Source: Colimorpha_A sp900556615 (GTDB lineage: Bacteria > Bacillota > Clostridia > Oscillospirales > CAG-272). From it: DNA of 64,000 bases. Location: the NCBI GenBank assembly GCA_963598415.1, contig CAVBUH010000007.1, positions 124,001-188,000 on the forward strand, written 5' to 3'. The position numbers and the translations under genes were made by a program. Position 1 is the first letter of the stretch. Each line of letters begins with the position of its first letter. The notes under the pieces were generated by a model that was not told the DNA's origin, did not search any database, and saw only the letters and a list, made by a program, of their open reading frames with translations. This document shows, piece after piece, positions 17,420 to 27,096 of this stretch.

Positions 17420-19507
17420 TTATTCTTTTTGAGACTGTCCTTCTCCTGCCGGGGACTCCGGAAATTCAATTCCGTGAAATAATTCCCCGTCCGGGGCTTT
17501 CGGAATGTCTCCTTGCGGGGGCACAGCATTCTCTTTCTTTGTTCGGAATGGGAGAGGTGTTTCTTTGTTTTCTGCTCTCGTTTCCTTATCCTGCATGATA
17601 TATCTTTCTGCCTGAGCAGAGAACAACGAACAGTACTGTTTTCCTGCCTTCATAAGTTCGGCATGGGTTCCTGTTTCAACAACTCTGCCGTTTTCAAGAA
17701 CGACGATCATATCGGCGGTAGTCGCGCTTGAGAGTCTATGCGAAACGAATATAGTTGTGCGTTCCTTTCTCAGCTCGTCAAACTGACGATAAATCTCCTG
17801 CTCCGCGATTGCATCAAGAGAAGCGGTCGGTTCGTCGAGTATCAGTACATCGGTATCGCTGTAAAAGGCTCTTGCGATTGAGAGCTTCTGCCATTGACCG
17901 ATTGAAAGCTCGATGCCGTTGGACTCAAAATAGCGCATAAGCGGCGTGTCATATTGATCAGGCAGCGCGTTGATAAAGGCGGCAGAATTGCTTTGTTCAG
18001 CCGCTTTTCTGATATTTTCATCGGTTGCGGGACGGTTTATCTGTCCGAACATAATATTTTCTTTTACGGTGACGGCATATTTGCCAAAGTCCTGAAAAAT
18101 GATGCCGAATATGGAATAAAGCTCGGTTACATCATATTCCTTTATATCATAGCCGTCGAGATAGATGGTACCCTCGGTAGGATCGTAAAGTCTTGTCAGG
18201 AGCTTAATCAGTGTGGTTTTTCCCGCTCCGTTGAGTCCGACAAGGACAACCGTGCTTCCTGCTTTGAGCGTCAGATTGACATGACTGATAACATCACGCT
18301 CTGTTCCGGGATAACGGAAGGAAACATTCTTGAATACAAATTCATGTGCGATATGGCGGTTGAGTTTTCTCGGTTTGTCAATCGACGGAACAATGGTTTT
18401 TTTCTCGTTCATAAAGGTGATCATGTTGTCGATGAACAGAGTGCCTTCATAAATGGAGGCAGTGGTGGCAATCAGCGTGCTGATACCGGAGGCAATGCTG
18501 GTAAGCGCTCCGGTATAGAGAGAATAATCTCCCACCTGATATTCCCCGCTTGCGACTCCTTTTGCGATTACAATAAACAGAAAGCAGTTTACAAGCGTGG
18601 AAATCAGCGAGATGCCTATCTGCCAGCTGCCTTCTGCGAGAAACAGGCGCTTAAGTCCCGCAAAATATTTCCTGAAAACCTGCTGATACCGTCCGATGAA
18701 GGTATCGGAAAGACCGAACATTCTGACCTCTTTGACCATATCCTTATTGGTCATGAGGTTGGAGTAATAGCTCATTTGGCGGCGTTCCTTAGAGCGGTGG
18801 CGCATATAAAGGAAGTTTTTCTTTCTGTATATGAAATTAATGACTGCCGAGGGTATGCTGAGTACTGCAATTACAATCGGCGCCGCAGGATTTACTCCCC
18901 AGAGAATTACGATAAACGATATCATACTGATGATTGCACTAATTATGGTAAAGGAAGCGTTCAGTATCTGTATCGGTCTGTGACCTGCTTCGCGGGTTGC
19001 ATTTTCAAGCTTCTCGTAAAAATCGGGGCGGTCGTAATCGGCAAGGTCGATGTCTTTTGCTTTCGTCATAATCTTTACATTGACATGGTTGACGACAAGC
19101 TCTCCCGCTATATTTGTCATGATGGAACTGATCTGTGATACCAGCCGGTTCAAAAAAAGGTACCCGAAATAAAACAGCAAAAGCGTCATGATACCGGTGA
19201 AAATTACTTCACCGCCGTTTGCAGCCGTTGAATAGGCTTCTGCAAGGGAATTGAGTATTTCAGCGGAGATGGTTGCGCCGACGATCGGCATAACGCCGTT
19301 GAAAAACGCCATAAACATCATAACGAAAAGTATCCATGGTCTCGTTTCCCATACGAGCCGAAAAATGTAAAGCAGCCGATAAAAGAATTTTGATACGGTT
19401 CTTACTATGTAGCCCGGTACCTCGCGCAGATTTTTGGGCTTTGGCTCTTTATTTTTTTCGTTTGCCTCGCGGGGGGGCGGTCCCATCATCATTCCTCCAG
19501 GTCCCAT
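17420..19507 (-). CDS. ABC exporter, fused permease and ATPase
   Basis: This 695-residue type I half-transporter has an N-terminal Gly/Met/Pro-rich cytosolic start and six membrane helices between about 55 and 345. The ATPase domain (about 385-625) contains Walker A GLNGAGKTT, a signature that reads LSIGQWQK instead of LSGGQ, Walker B VLILDEPTAS and the H-loop VSHR. The degenerate signature suggests one weakened ATP site. Half-transporters work as dimers, and no partner gene is adjacent, so a homodimer or a distant partner is possible. The C-terminal tail is long, charged and Pro-rich. Substrate unknown. Confidence 0.92.
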   Translation of the reverse strand: MGPGGMMMGPPPREANEKNKEPKPKNLREVPGYIVRTVSKFFYRLLYIFRLVWETRPWILFVMMFMAFFNGVMPIVGATISAEILNSLAEAYSTAANGGEVIFTGIMTLLLFYFGYLFLNRLVSQISSIMTNIAGELVVNHVNVKIMTKAKDIDLADYDRPDFYEKLENATREAGHRPIQILNASFTIISAIISMISFIVILWGVNPAAPIVIAVLSIPSAVINFIYRKKNFLYMRHRSKERRQMSYYSNLMTNKDMVKEVRMFGLSDTFIGRYQQVFRKYFAGLKRLFLAEGSWQIGISLISTLVNCFLFIVIAKGVASGEYQVGDYSLYTGALTSIASGISTLIATTASIYEGTLFIDNMITFMNEKKTIVPSIDKPRKLNRHIAHEFVFKNVSFRYPGTERDVISHVNLTLKAGSTVVLVGLNGAGKTTLIKLLTRLYDPTEGTIYLDGYDIKEYDVTELYSIFGIIFQDFGKYAVTVKENIMFGQINRPATDENIRKAAEQSNSAAFINALPDQYDTPLMRYFESNGIELSIGQWQKLSIARAFYSDTDVLILDEPTASLDAIAEQEIYRQFDELRKERTTIFVSHRLSSATTADMIVVLENGRVVETGTHAELMKAGKQYCSLFSAQAERYIMQDKETRAENKETPLPFRTKKENAVPPQGDIPKAPDGELFHGIEFPESPAGEGQSQKE

Positions 19508-19833
19508 ATAGTTTCCTTTCTACTAACAGCAAAAAATGTTTGAAATCTAACTATTTTATTATACTATTATTTCTCTCCTTTTTCAAGAGGGAACCGTGAA
19601 TTTTCAGATAACGGTCACAATATTTTTTGCGTTTTCACACATTCCCGTTATTCTTAATGCCGTCTTTCATGAATCTGCGCAGGACAGACATTGGATTAGC
19701 AGATATCAAAAAGCAGTTTTGTACTGTATTTAAAAATAAATGATATCAGATAAGGACAAAAAATGAAAATCAATGCTGAATGACAGTGATAAGGGATTTT
19801 TGAAGTGAAAAAACTTATCTGAAGGATTATACA

Positions 19834-20214
19834 ATGGAAAGCAGAATTTATGATGAGAAGAACGGTTTATGATATGAATTACAGAACGATTACTATTTGC
19901 CTTGCCTAACACTTACCGAAGAAGAAAATCAGTTTGCCGGTATATGGGGACAGCGACACGTACGATATTTGAAAGAATACCGCAAAGTTTTGTATATGAA
20001 TTTACTAACAAGTGGAAAACCTAACACCTTTCTTGCCGACATTGATAAGCAAGCAGAGGAAATGTTTTCTCGGTTCGTAAAACAGGTGGCATAGAAGTGA
20101 GGGGGCGGCTGAAAAGTTCAAAGCTGAAAACCGAAAGGCATGGTGTCAAAAATGAATAATATTCATAGTTGTGCAACGGAAATTGTAACCTCAGAATTGA
20201 TTTATACTGTATAA
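19834..20214 (+). pseudogene. tnpV: Decayed transposon gene tnpV, copy 2
   Basis: The 381-base frame from ATG 19834 encodes MESRIYDEKNGL, then a TGA where other TnpV proteins have Trp. It continues YELQNDYYLPCLTLTEEE, GIWGQRHVRYLKEYRK and LLTSGKPNTFLADIDKQAEE. Three more stops interrupt the 3' third, where MNNI and ATEIVTSELIYTV can still be read in frame. Only substitutions are visible, unlike copy 1, which also has shifts. TGA is used as a normal stop elsewhere in the window, so recoding is not supported. Confidence 0.88.
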
Positions 20215-20255
20215 GAGCAGCGGTGGCAGTGAAAAATCTCTGCCGACGTAGTAAT

Positions 20256-20588
20256 TTATAGCTTATTCGCTTTATATTCCTCGCCCCACGCCCACATTGA
20301 ATCGAGAATAGGTTTGAGACTTTTTCCAAGCTCGGTTAATGAGTATTCTACTCTCGGCGGAACTTCGGCATATACTTTGCGATTTACAAGTCCGCTGTCC
20401 TCCATACTGCGAAGCTGAGCGGTCAGCACCTTTTGACTGACGGTGCCGATGGATTTTTTCAGTTCACCGAAACGCTTTGTGCCGGTCATCAAATCGCGCA
20501 AAATCAGAACCTTCCATTTATCGCCTATCAGCATAAGTGTGGTTTCTACCGGGCAGGCAGGCAAATCTTTGACAATTTTTTCGCTCAT
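20256..20588 (-). CDS. HxlR-family transcriptional regulator
   Basis: A 110-residue winged helix protein: LPACPVETTLMLIGDKWKVL is the classic HxlR start with the conserved Cys (residue 12) that senses thiol or aldehyde stress in some members. LRDLMTGTKRFGELKKSI and LTAQLRSMEDSGLVNRKVY form the DNA-binding helices and wing. It is divergent from the flavin-oxidase-family gene at 20878, a very common arrangement. A shared 16-17-base motif lies before each gene and is a probable operator. Confidence 0.93.
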   Translation of the reverse strand: MSEKIVKDLPACPVETTLMLIGDKWKVLILRDLMTGTKRFGELKKSIGTVSQKVLTAQLRSMEDSGLVNRKVYAEVPPRVEYSLTELGKSLKPILDSMWAWGEEYKANKL

Positions 20589-20600
20589 AAATGTAATCCC

Positions 20601-20810
20601 TTAGTTTCTATTTGTAACTTACGAACATATTATACTATATATCCCGTTCTGAAATCAATATTCGTTATATAATTCAAAAAATTTTTTTAGATTCTAAAAA
20701 ACGGAAAAAGCCTGTAAATACACAATAGTTGCTTCAAGGTAACTTCCTAATAGTATTTAAAAAGTAACTATGCTACAAATAAGTGCTTACTTTACAATAG
20801 AAACTAAATG
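20601..20810. promoter_or_regulatory. Divergent control region with inverted copies of TTACAATAGAAACTAA
   Basis: The sequence TTACAAATAGAAACTAA is read on the minus strand just before hxlR (20601-20617), and TTACAATAGAAACTAA on the plus strand (20792-20807) before the oxidase gene. Additional GTAACT half sites lie at about 20739 and 20763. These are likely HxlR operators coupling the two genes. Confidence 0.55.
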
Positions 20811-20877
20811 TATTAAAATATAACTGTAGCTGATAGGAAAGGCTTAGAAAAACACATATTACAAGGAGGACATAAAT

Positions 20878-21279
20878 ATGTCAGAAGTATCAAAGTTTTT
20901 AGAGGCAAATCCCGTGCAGTATCTTGCAACCGTAGGTCGTGACGGCAAAGCAAAGTGCCGCCCATTTATGTTCAGCTTTGAAAAAGACGGCAAGCTGTGG
21001 TTTAACACGGGTAATTTTAAAGATGTTTACAAGGATATGCAAGAAAATCCCAATGTAGAAATCTGCATTTCTTCTCCCTCTTTTGAGTGGATTCGTGTAA
21101 GCGGCAAGGCAGTTTTTGTTGATGACAAGCAAATCAAGGCAGCCGCTTTGGAGAATCCGATTGTTAAGGGTAATTATGAGACTCCCAACAACCCCAAATT
21201 TGAGGTTTTCTATCTTGAAAATGCAAAGGCGGTAATCGCTGATTTTTCAGGAAATCCTCCCAGAGAATATACATTTTAA
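20878..21279 (+). CDS. Pyridoxamine 5'-phosphate oxidase family protein
   Basis: A 133-residue split-barrel flavin-binding protein: FLEANPVQYLATVGRDGKAK opens the barrel, and RPFMFSFEKDGKLWFNTGNF and ICISSPSFEWIRVSGKAVF are typical strands. AAGGAGG precedes ATG 20878. Members bind FMN or F420 and reduce or sense small molecules. True vitamin B6 synthesis is unlikely, since this short subgroup lacks the PdxH C-terminus. It is probably induced through the divergent HxlR regulator. Confidence 0.88.
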   Translation: MSEVSKFLEANPVQYLATVGRDGKAKCRPFMFSFEKDGKLWFNTGNFKDVYKDMQENPNVEICISSPSFEWIRVSGKAVFVDDKQIKAAALENPIVKGNYETPNNPKFEVFYLENAKAVIADFSGNPPREYTF

Positions 21280-21303
21280 TTATTTCATAAATAACTGTTT
21301 ATC

Positions 21304-21333
21304 AAATCCCCATATCAACCTATGGGGATTTTT
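21304..21333 (+). terminator. Terminator of the flavin-oxidase-family gene
   Basis: AAATCCCCATA and TATGGGGATTT form an 11-bp stem ending in a T-run, 24 bases after the stop codon. Confidence 0.85.
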
Positions 21334-21351
21334 ACTCAAAGGTAAAACGAT

Positions 21352-21655
21352 ATGGAAAACAAAGATTATTTGTATTTCTCAGTTCACGATATTTGCACGA
21401 CGGTTGTTGCCACTGCATACAGTGACGGACTGCCGGTTACCTATGTCGTAGATGGATGGATTGCGATACCGACAGTTTGTATTTTCTAACGGCAAGGGCA
21501 AAAGCTTTTATGACAAACTTAAAAGTCGAGGATATCTGTTGCTTATAGGGCTTAAATGCGAAGATACATGTCTTGTGTCGCCATTTCGGTGCGTGGCAAT
21601 GTGAGAGAATTGGGTGCTGAAAAGGTAGACGTTTATTCAGTGATTTCCTTAGAGA
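21352..21655 (+). pseudogene. Broken pyridoxamine-oxidase-family gene
   Basis: ATG 21352 opens MENKDYLYFSVHDICTTVV and then ATAYSDGLPVTYVVD, the start of a longer split-barrel flavoprotein. The frame is lost near 21460 and stops at 21489. Matching fragments follow in other frames: FSNGKGKSFYDKLKSRGYL, then SCVAISVRGNVRELGAEKVD (about 21570-21635). The 3' end is missing where a family A repeat begins (about 21655). The gene is a second, unrelated member of the same fold next to the intact 133-residue gene. Confidence 0.7.
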
Positions 21656-21769
21656 TACCCCTTCACCAATTTTGTTGGCAGAGGGGTCACTCTTGCCTCT
21701 TCAATTGGTATCGTATAAAAAAATATGACTGCGCCTCTGTACCGTCAGAACCCGACGGCATTGCCTTAA
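21655..21769 (+). mobile_element. MITE-like element, family A, copy 3 (5' truncated)
   Basis: Contains CTTCACCAATTTTGTTGGCA, a CTCTTGCCTCTTCAATT segment and the right end GGCATTGCCTTAA. The left third is missing or replaced by the remnant flavoprotein gene. Confidence 0.6.
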
Positions 21770-21777
21770 AATTTTAA

Positions 21778-21845
21778 AACAAATGTTCTTTGATCTGTTG
21801 ACACAAACATTTGTTCGTGATATAATGAATACGAACAAATGTGCG
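21778..21845 (+). promoter_or_regulatory. dinB promoter with three LexA (SOS) boxes
   Basis: TTGACA (21798-21803), a 17-base spacer and TATAAT (21821-21826). Firmicute-type LexA boxes (pattern CGAACN4GTTCG) occur at about 21778-21789 (ACAAATGTTC half conserved), in the spacer at 21804-21817 (CAAACATTTGTTCG) and at 21832-21845 (CGAACAAATGTGCG). Placement over the promoter fits tight SOS repression. Confidence 0.8.
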
Positions 21846-21856
21846 GAGGATGACTT

Positions 21857-23083
21857 ATGGAAAGAACGATTCTTCATTGTGATATGAATAATTTTTTTGC
21901 AAGCGTGGAATGTGTAAAAAATCCGACACTTGCCGGAAAACCGATGGCGGTATGCGGAAATATAGAAAACCGTCATGGAATTATTCTTGCTAAGAATCCG
22001 CTTGCAAAAGCCTTCGGTATTACTACGGGAGAACCGGTTGTCCGGGCACAAGCCAAGTGCCGCCATCTGATCATTGTTGAAGCGGATTACGACGAATATA
22101 TAAGATATTCCGCGTCAGCGCGAAAAATATATGACGAATATACGGATTTAGTCGAACCACTCGGAATAGACGAATGTTGGCTCGATGTTACCGGAAGCCG
22201 GAGCCTTTTCGGAGATGGAGAGAAGATTGCCAATATTCTGCGCGAAAGGATCAAAGCCGAGCTTGGAGTAACCATTTCGGTAGGGGTGTCCTTCAATAAG
22301 ATATTTGCCAAGCTTGGATCGGACATGAAAAAACCTGATGCCGTAACCTGTATATCTCAAATCGGTTTCCGTGAAAAGATATGGAAGCTTCCGGTATGCG
22401 AATTGTTCGGAGTAGGGGACGCAACCTGCTCCAAGCTGAAGAGCTGCGGTATATTCACAATCGGTCAGCTTGCAAACGCTTATCCTCCTATGATAAAAAG
22501 GAAGCTCGGAATAAACGGACTGAAGCTGATAGAAGCGGCAAACGGAAGAGATAATTCCCCTGTTGTAAGAGGGGACGCAGCAATGGAAGCTAAAAGTATC
22601 AGTCGAGGTACCACTGCGTATCGGGATTTGCAAACGCCCGAAGAGGTATGGACGGTAACGCTTGCTCTTTGCGAGGAGATCGGGCACGCTCTTTTTTCCT
22701 GCCATAAGAAGGCTTTCTGTGTTGGAATATCTGTTCGAGATTGCAGATTAAATCATTTTCAGTATCAGCATAAGCTGACCTGTCCTACCGATAGCTATTC
22801 GGTTATTGCAAAAGAGGCTTTTTCGCTTTTTGCAATCCGTCACCACTTTGATTTGCCGCTTCGTTCGGTAACGGTCGCGGCAACGGAGCTGTGCCCGGAA
22901 AATATTCCCATTCAAACCGATATGTTCTCCGATTCGTCTTTTACAGAACGTTCCGAGCTTCTTGACAGAATAATGGATCGGATCAATAACCGTTTCGGAA
23001 AAAATAAGATCAGATATGGCGTTCTTTTCGGTAATGATTTGTCGGACGTAAAAGAAACAATTGGCTTTGCCAAAACGAATTAA
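21857..23083 (+). CDS. dinB: DNA polymerase IV (Y family)
   Basis: A 408-residue translesion polymerase. Catalytic carboxylates are visible: Asp9 in ILHCDMNNFFASVE and Asp105-Glu106 in PLGIDECWLDVTGSR. The thumb with helix-hairpin-helix (LFGVGDATCSKLKSCGIFTIG) and the little finger follow. GGAGG precedes ATG 21857. The clamp-binding tail would lie near QTDMFSD at about residue 352. The consensus promoter is covered by LexA boxes, so it should be induced by DNA damage. Confidence 0.95.
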   Translation: MERTILHCDMNNFFASVECVKNPTLAGKPMAVCGNIENRHGIILAKNPLAKAFGITTGEPVVRAQAKCRHLIIVEADYDEYIRYSASARKIYDEYTDLVEPLGIDECWLDVTGSRSLFGDGEKIANILRERIKAELGVTISVGVSFNKIFAKLGSDMKKPDAVTCISQIGFREKIWKLPVCELFGVGDATCSKLKSCGIFTIGQLANAYPPMIKRKLGINGLKLIEAANGRDNSPVVRGDAAMEAKSISRGTTAYRDLQTPEEVWTVTLALCEEIGHALFSCHKKAFCVGISVRDCRLNHFQYQHKLTCPTDSYSVIAKEAFSLFAIRHHFDLPLRSVTVAATELCPENIPIQTDMFSDSSFTERSELLDRIMDRINNRFGKNKIRYGVLFGNDLSDVKETIGFAKTN

Positions 23084-24045
23084 CACACAAAAATCGTTTT
23101 TCCGAACAGTCGCCTAAGTATTTCGATTATATAGCTTTTAATATCCGAATAATGTATAGATATATGATATCATGTCCTTAAACCGGGCATGAGATGAGAA
23201 CTTTAAATGAAGCCCTAAGTGAAAAAACAGCGCGCTTCAGGATAGAAAGCCGTGTAATACAGGAAAATGCTGCAAGAAAGTCTTTAGACAGTATCGAAAC
23301 GGAAAAACAAGAATGTCTGATATAGTATTTCTGCAATCAAAGACTGCGTTCAATTACGACAGACAACTGTAAATCCGAAATAATCAGGAGAAAAACAATA
23401 TACGAATACTGTATATTCAGACTGTCGATAAAGTCCGTCCGAAAGGGCGGATTTTGTTGTGTTTTGGGTCAAAAAGCGAGTAGGTGAGTGTTTTGTTGAG
23501 CTGCAGCCGAAAAGAAAGCAGTCTCAAATCCATAGGGCTTGTATAGAGGTACCTTAGAGCAGATTCCGCATTTTCAACCTTCAGAAAGAATCACCGTCGT
23601 CGGGTTGCAGACAGCGATATATTTGAAAGAATATTTTATGTGAAGGCGAAACCGGAAAAGCCGAATTTATTGACGCGAGCACTGTATTCACAGATGCTGC
23701 GAAAAATATAGGTTTTGCTTGCCTTCTCATGCAAGAATTTAAGGCAAAATGGAAAGAAAAGGATGGTGTGATAACTTCTTTTCTAAATGATTTTTTACAC
23801 AAATTCTAACTATCTTTAAAACTATCTTTAAAACGCCCAAAAATATTTACGAAGATGCCGTTACAGCATAATGATAAAAAATACGCGGGACTCATTTTAT
23901 GTGCTTCAGAAGCGTTTTGTTTATAAGAAATCAACGAGATATAAATAATTACATACTTCTTTTTATCTATTGTGTGAATATTATTTTATTTAATATTATG
24001 CTAAAATAATTATGAAAATTTTAAATTGCCATAAGAATAATAATC
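23084..24045. other. Gene-poor 960-bp stretch
   Basis: No convincing gene. A 43-codon frame at 23194-23325 (MRTLNEALSEK to KQECLI) lacks a ribosome site. A stretch at about 23630-23800 reads as a decayed coding fragment (TGKAEFIDASTVFTDAAKN). A short hairpin lies near 23435-23455 (TCCGTCCGAAAGGGCGGATT). Much of the right half is AT-rich. Confidence 0.45.
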
Positions 24046-25121
24046 ATGGTAAAACGCACTATTATATTTCGTATTGCCGTGGCGGCGTTAGCGGCGCTTC
24101 TGACACTTGCCTTAATTGCCTGTGATAATGGAACAAGCAACACCAATCCTCAGAATACATTAACGGATGAAGCGAATGAAGCTATTAAACAGAAGAACTT
24201 GGAACCACCGATATGGTTTCCACAACGGAAGCTGCAACAACAGAAGAGGAACAGACTACGGAGACGGTTTCCACTTAAGGAGCAACAACGGAGGAGAAAG
24301 CTCCCGCTCCCTCCGGTCTGCCAATCAAGGTGCTGTCTCAAAATGTGCGTTATATGGACGACTCAAACGGCAATGATATTCCCACAAGATACCGCAGACT
24401 GTTGAGACTGTTAGATGAATTTCAACCCGATTTGATTGGCACACAGGAAACTACGCTTAAATGGAATAACTATTTAAAGAGCATGGAAAACGGATACGGT
24501 ATTTTTACGGGTGATTCCAGAGACGGCGCAGGACAAGAATCAGGCGAGTGGGGGACCATTCTCTATAATGAAGATCGCTTTGAATTGTTGGACGGCGGTA
24601 CCTTTTGGTTGTCGGCTACCCCCGATACAGTAAGTCAAGTGGAAGGTGCAATCTGCCGTCGCATTTGCACTTGGGTGAAGCTGAGGGATGAAAGAACAGA
24701 CAATATCATACTATTTGTTAATACACACTTGGACCATTCAAATGATGAAATTCGCGGCGAACAGGCTAAATGTCTTATGTCGCACCTGCAAACGAGCTTT
24801 GGCGACGAACTGAATGAATTGGTTGTTTATATGACGGGCGATTTTAACTGTACCTCAAAATCGCTTCCTTATGCCTATATTACCCAATATTTATCAGACG
24901 CTCACATAGCTGCCGCTGTTGACGGTTCCACAGTATCGGTGACATATCATGGCTATAATGACAATGGCAGCGGTAAAGAAATTGATTTCTGCTTTGCTAA
25001 CAGCAAAAGTACCGCTCTGAGATATGAAATTATCGAAGACAAATATGCGGCTGAGGATTCCGACGCGCCGGGCTTTGTATCCGATCACTACGGTGTTTTG
25101 GCTACATTTCAGATAAAGTGA
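24046..25121 (+). pseudogene. Frameshifted endonuclease/exonuclease/phosphatase-family lipoprotein
   Basis: The N-terminus from ATG 24046 has a lipoprotein signal (LALIACDNG). A shift near 24205 and a TAA near 24275 separate it from the catalytic domain, readable from about 24330 to 25121. In the corrected frame the linker is Thr/Glu-rich (VSTTEAATTEEEQTTETVST) and leads into KVLSQNVRYMD. The domain keeps its key residues: Asn in SQN, Glu in GTQET, MTGDFNC and the final SDHYGV. The family includes nucleases and lipid phosphodiesterases, acting here outside the membrane. The signal and domain are now disconnected, so it is probably inactive. Confidence 0.8.
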
Positions 25122-25154
25122 TCTTTACGGCTGTAACGATTGCTGTTATGATGA

Positions 25155-25334
25155 TTAAGACAACACCGCACAATTCCGGCTAACGCCTTTATTGCGCATT
25201 TGCTTGCATCTTTTCCGTCATACTTCACAAATTTCGTCGGCAGAGGAGTTACTCTTGCTTCCTCAATTTATATCGTCTGACGAAAAATCCGGCGGCGCAA
25301 CTGCACAACAATCATTGTGCGGTATTGCCTTAAG
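25155..25334 (+). mobile_element. MITE-like element, family A, copy 4
   Basis: Ends TTAAGACAACACCGCACAAT and ATTGTGCGGTATTGCCTTAA. This is one of the two best-preserved copies and gives a good consensus for the family. Confidence 0.85.
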
Positions 25335-25548
25335 ACTTTTACTGCGTTTTTATTTGTATTCCCCAAAGATTGATTTATTGGGTTTTGTGCAGTGTATCAA
25401 TTTCGTCATTTATTGATTTCTTACAAATTCCGGTATTTTGGTGAATAATGAGCAGAGAAAAATATATACATTATGCTGTATTTAGAAATTTTCTGATTAT
25501 TGATTTTTTTCTGATATCATTTATTTTATAAAACGAACGCCAAGAGCG

Positions 25549-25580
25549 CCTCACCTTAATAGGGCAGGGCGCTCTTAATT
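25549..25580. terminator. Orphan terminator-like hairpin
   Basis: AAGAGCGCC and GGGCGCTCTT pair around a 14-base loop, followed by AATTTATT. It lies between two family A elements with no gene directly upstream, so it may belong to lost sequence. Confidence 0.5.
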
Positions 25581-25633
25581 TATTATCAGGAGATTTTTCT
25601 TTGTACTTGTCGCAGATTTATTGGGAGGTTATC

Positions 25634-25803
25634 TTAAGACAACACCGCACAATTACCGGCTGATGCCTTTATTGCGAATTTGCTTGGTCATACTTCACCA
25701 ATTTCGTCGGCAGAGGAATCGCTCTCTTGCCTCTTCAATTTGTATTGTCTGACGAAAAATCCGGCGGCGCTACTGCAACAATCATTGTGCGGTATTGCCT
25801 TAA
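25634..25803 (+). mobile_element. MITE-like element, family A, copy 5
   Basis: Ends TTAAGACAACACCGCACAAT and ATTGTGCGGTATTGCCTTAA, identical to copy 4 at the tips. Internally it has a short deletion near the TTGCTTG segment. Two copies within 500 bp in the same orientation. Confidence 0.85.
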
Positions 25804-25980
25804 ATGCGGTGTTGCAATGGAAAGCGTCCTATTTCAATTGTATTTTATTCTATCGCTATGCTTTTGCGAGATTTCCGGTTTATCCCTGTCACAGCCGCGG
25901 AAAGGTTTGGTTATATTCGAATAGGGTCCGCTGCCCCTTTGGGATTCGGTACGAAACCGTTCAATTCAAATGATATTGAT

Positions 25981-26934
25981 TTATATTTGTTTGACGGAAT
26001 CGCGTATAACAAGGTACGGATTGATCTGTTTGTGTACCGGAAGTATGATAGAACCGTCAGAAAGACCTTTAAGTAAAATTTCAATAGAAACGGCGGCGAT
26101 GCTGTCAAGAGGATGTGATACTGTCGTAATATCAAGCATACGTGTCCATTCAACATCGTCATAGGCGATAAGGCTTACATCATCGGGAATGCGAAGTCCC
26201 ATACGGTGCAGAGCTGATACAACGCTCTCGGACCACTTTGCAATGGCAAGGATTGCGGTAGGATTTGCTTTTTTTATACATTCACCCGCGTCAAAAGCTT
26301 CCAGAAAATAAGACGGATAATACAGATCGGAAATATCGATTCCGTGTTTCTTCATTGTTTCCGTATATCCCACAGACCGCGATTGCTCCCCGTAATAAAG
26401 TATTTTGCTGTGACCTTTGGAAATCAGATATTCAACTGCATTTGCTGTTCCGGCAATATCATCGATTACAAGGCTTGGATACTCGTCATATGTTTTGCAA
26501 AACAATTGAAGAATATTTCCCTGCGGAAAGCATCTTTTCAGTACAGTTTCGCTTTCTCTGTCGGTGGGGGAAAAGATGAGGGCGTCAACACGGCAGGAGG
26601 CCATGTTTTCGATTATATCCGATTCGCAGGAAAGTCCGCGCTGATAAAACCCGATAACGAAATGATAGCCTTTTTCCCGGTATTGATATTCCATTCTCTG
26701 AATAACGGAAAAATAGAAGGAATTGGTAATTTCGGGGACGATAATACCGATAGAATTGGTTTGCTTGCTTTGAAGACTTCTTGCAATCGTGTTCGGAACA
26801 TAATTTAGCTCCTTAGCTTTTTGTAAGATCAACTCTCTGGTATGAGAATTGATTTTTCCATTGGGAGAAAAGGCTCTCGATATGGTTGCGACTGAGACGC
26901 CGCAGCTTTTTGCTAAGTCCTGAATGGTTATCAT
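25981..26934 (-). CDS. LacI-family transcriptional regulator
   Basis: This 317-residue repressor has an N-terminal LacI headpiece (MITIQDLAKSCGVSVATISR, with hinge LNYVPNTIARSLQSKQT) and a periplasmic-binding-protein-like sensor domain starting GIIVPEITNSFYFSV. C-terminal markers include DDVSLIAYDDVEWTRMLDIT. Such proteins sense sugars or nucleosides. No sugar operon is adjacent: the left side holds repeats and the broken nuclease gene, and the right side a repeat and glmS. The target is therefore unknown or lost. Confidence 0.92.
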   Translation of the reverse strand: MITIQDLAKSCGVSVATISRAFSPNGKINSHTRELILQKAKELNYVPNTIARSLQSKQTNSIGIIVPEITNSFYFSVIQRMEYQYREKGYHFVIGFYQRGLSCESDIIENMASCRVDALIFSPTDRESETVLKRCFPQGNILQLFCKTYDEYPSLVIDDIAGTANAVEYLISKGHSKILYYGEQSRSVGYTETMKKHGIDISDLYYPSYFLEAFDAGECIKKANPTAILAIAKWSESVVSALHRMGLRIPDDVSLIAYDDVEWTRMLDITTVSHPLDSIAAVSIEILLKGLSDGSIILPVHKQINPYLVIRDSVKQI

Positions 26935-27096
26935 GCTATAACTATATCCTTAATATCCTATTTGTTTTGCTGTATATCCGATCAACAGCTTTTTGTCTTT
27001 AATTGAAAATATTTTATATTATTATACCATAAATACCAAATTAAATCAATATAATTCCCGTTAACAGTTACTTTTTTCATCTTTTGGGGTTGTCTC

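Noticed and set aside
17954..19138. 394-codon plus-strand frame in the ABC exporter
   Set aside because: Antisense shadow; composition lacks any protein-family motif.
19834..19875. TGA read as tryptophan (recoding) in tnpV copy 2
   Set aside because: TGA ends several intact genes in the window and the relic has further stops, so plain decay explains it.
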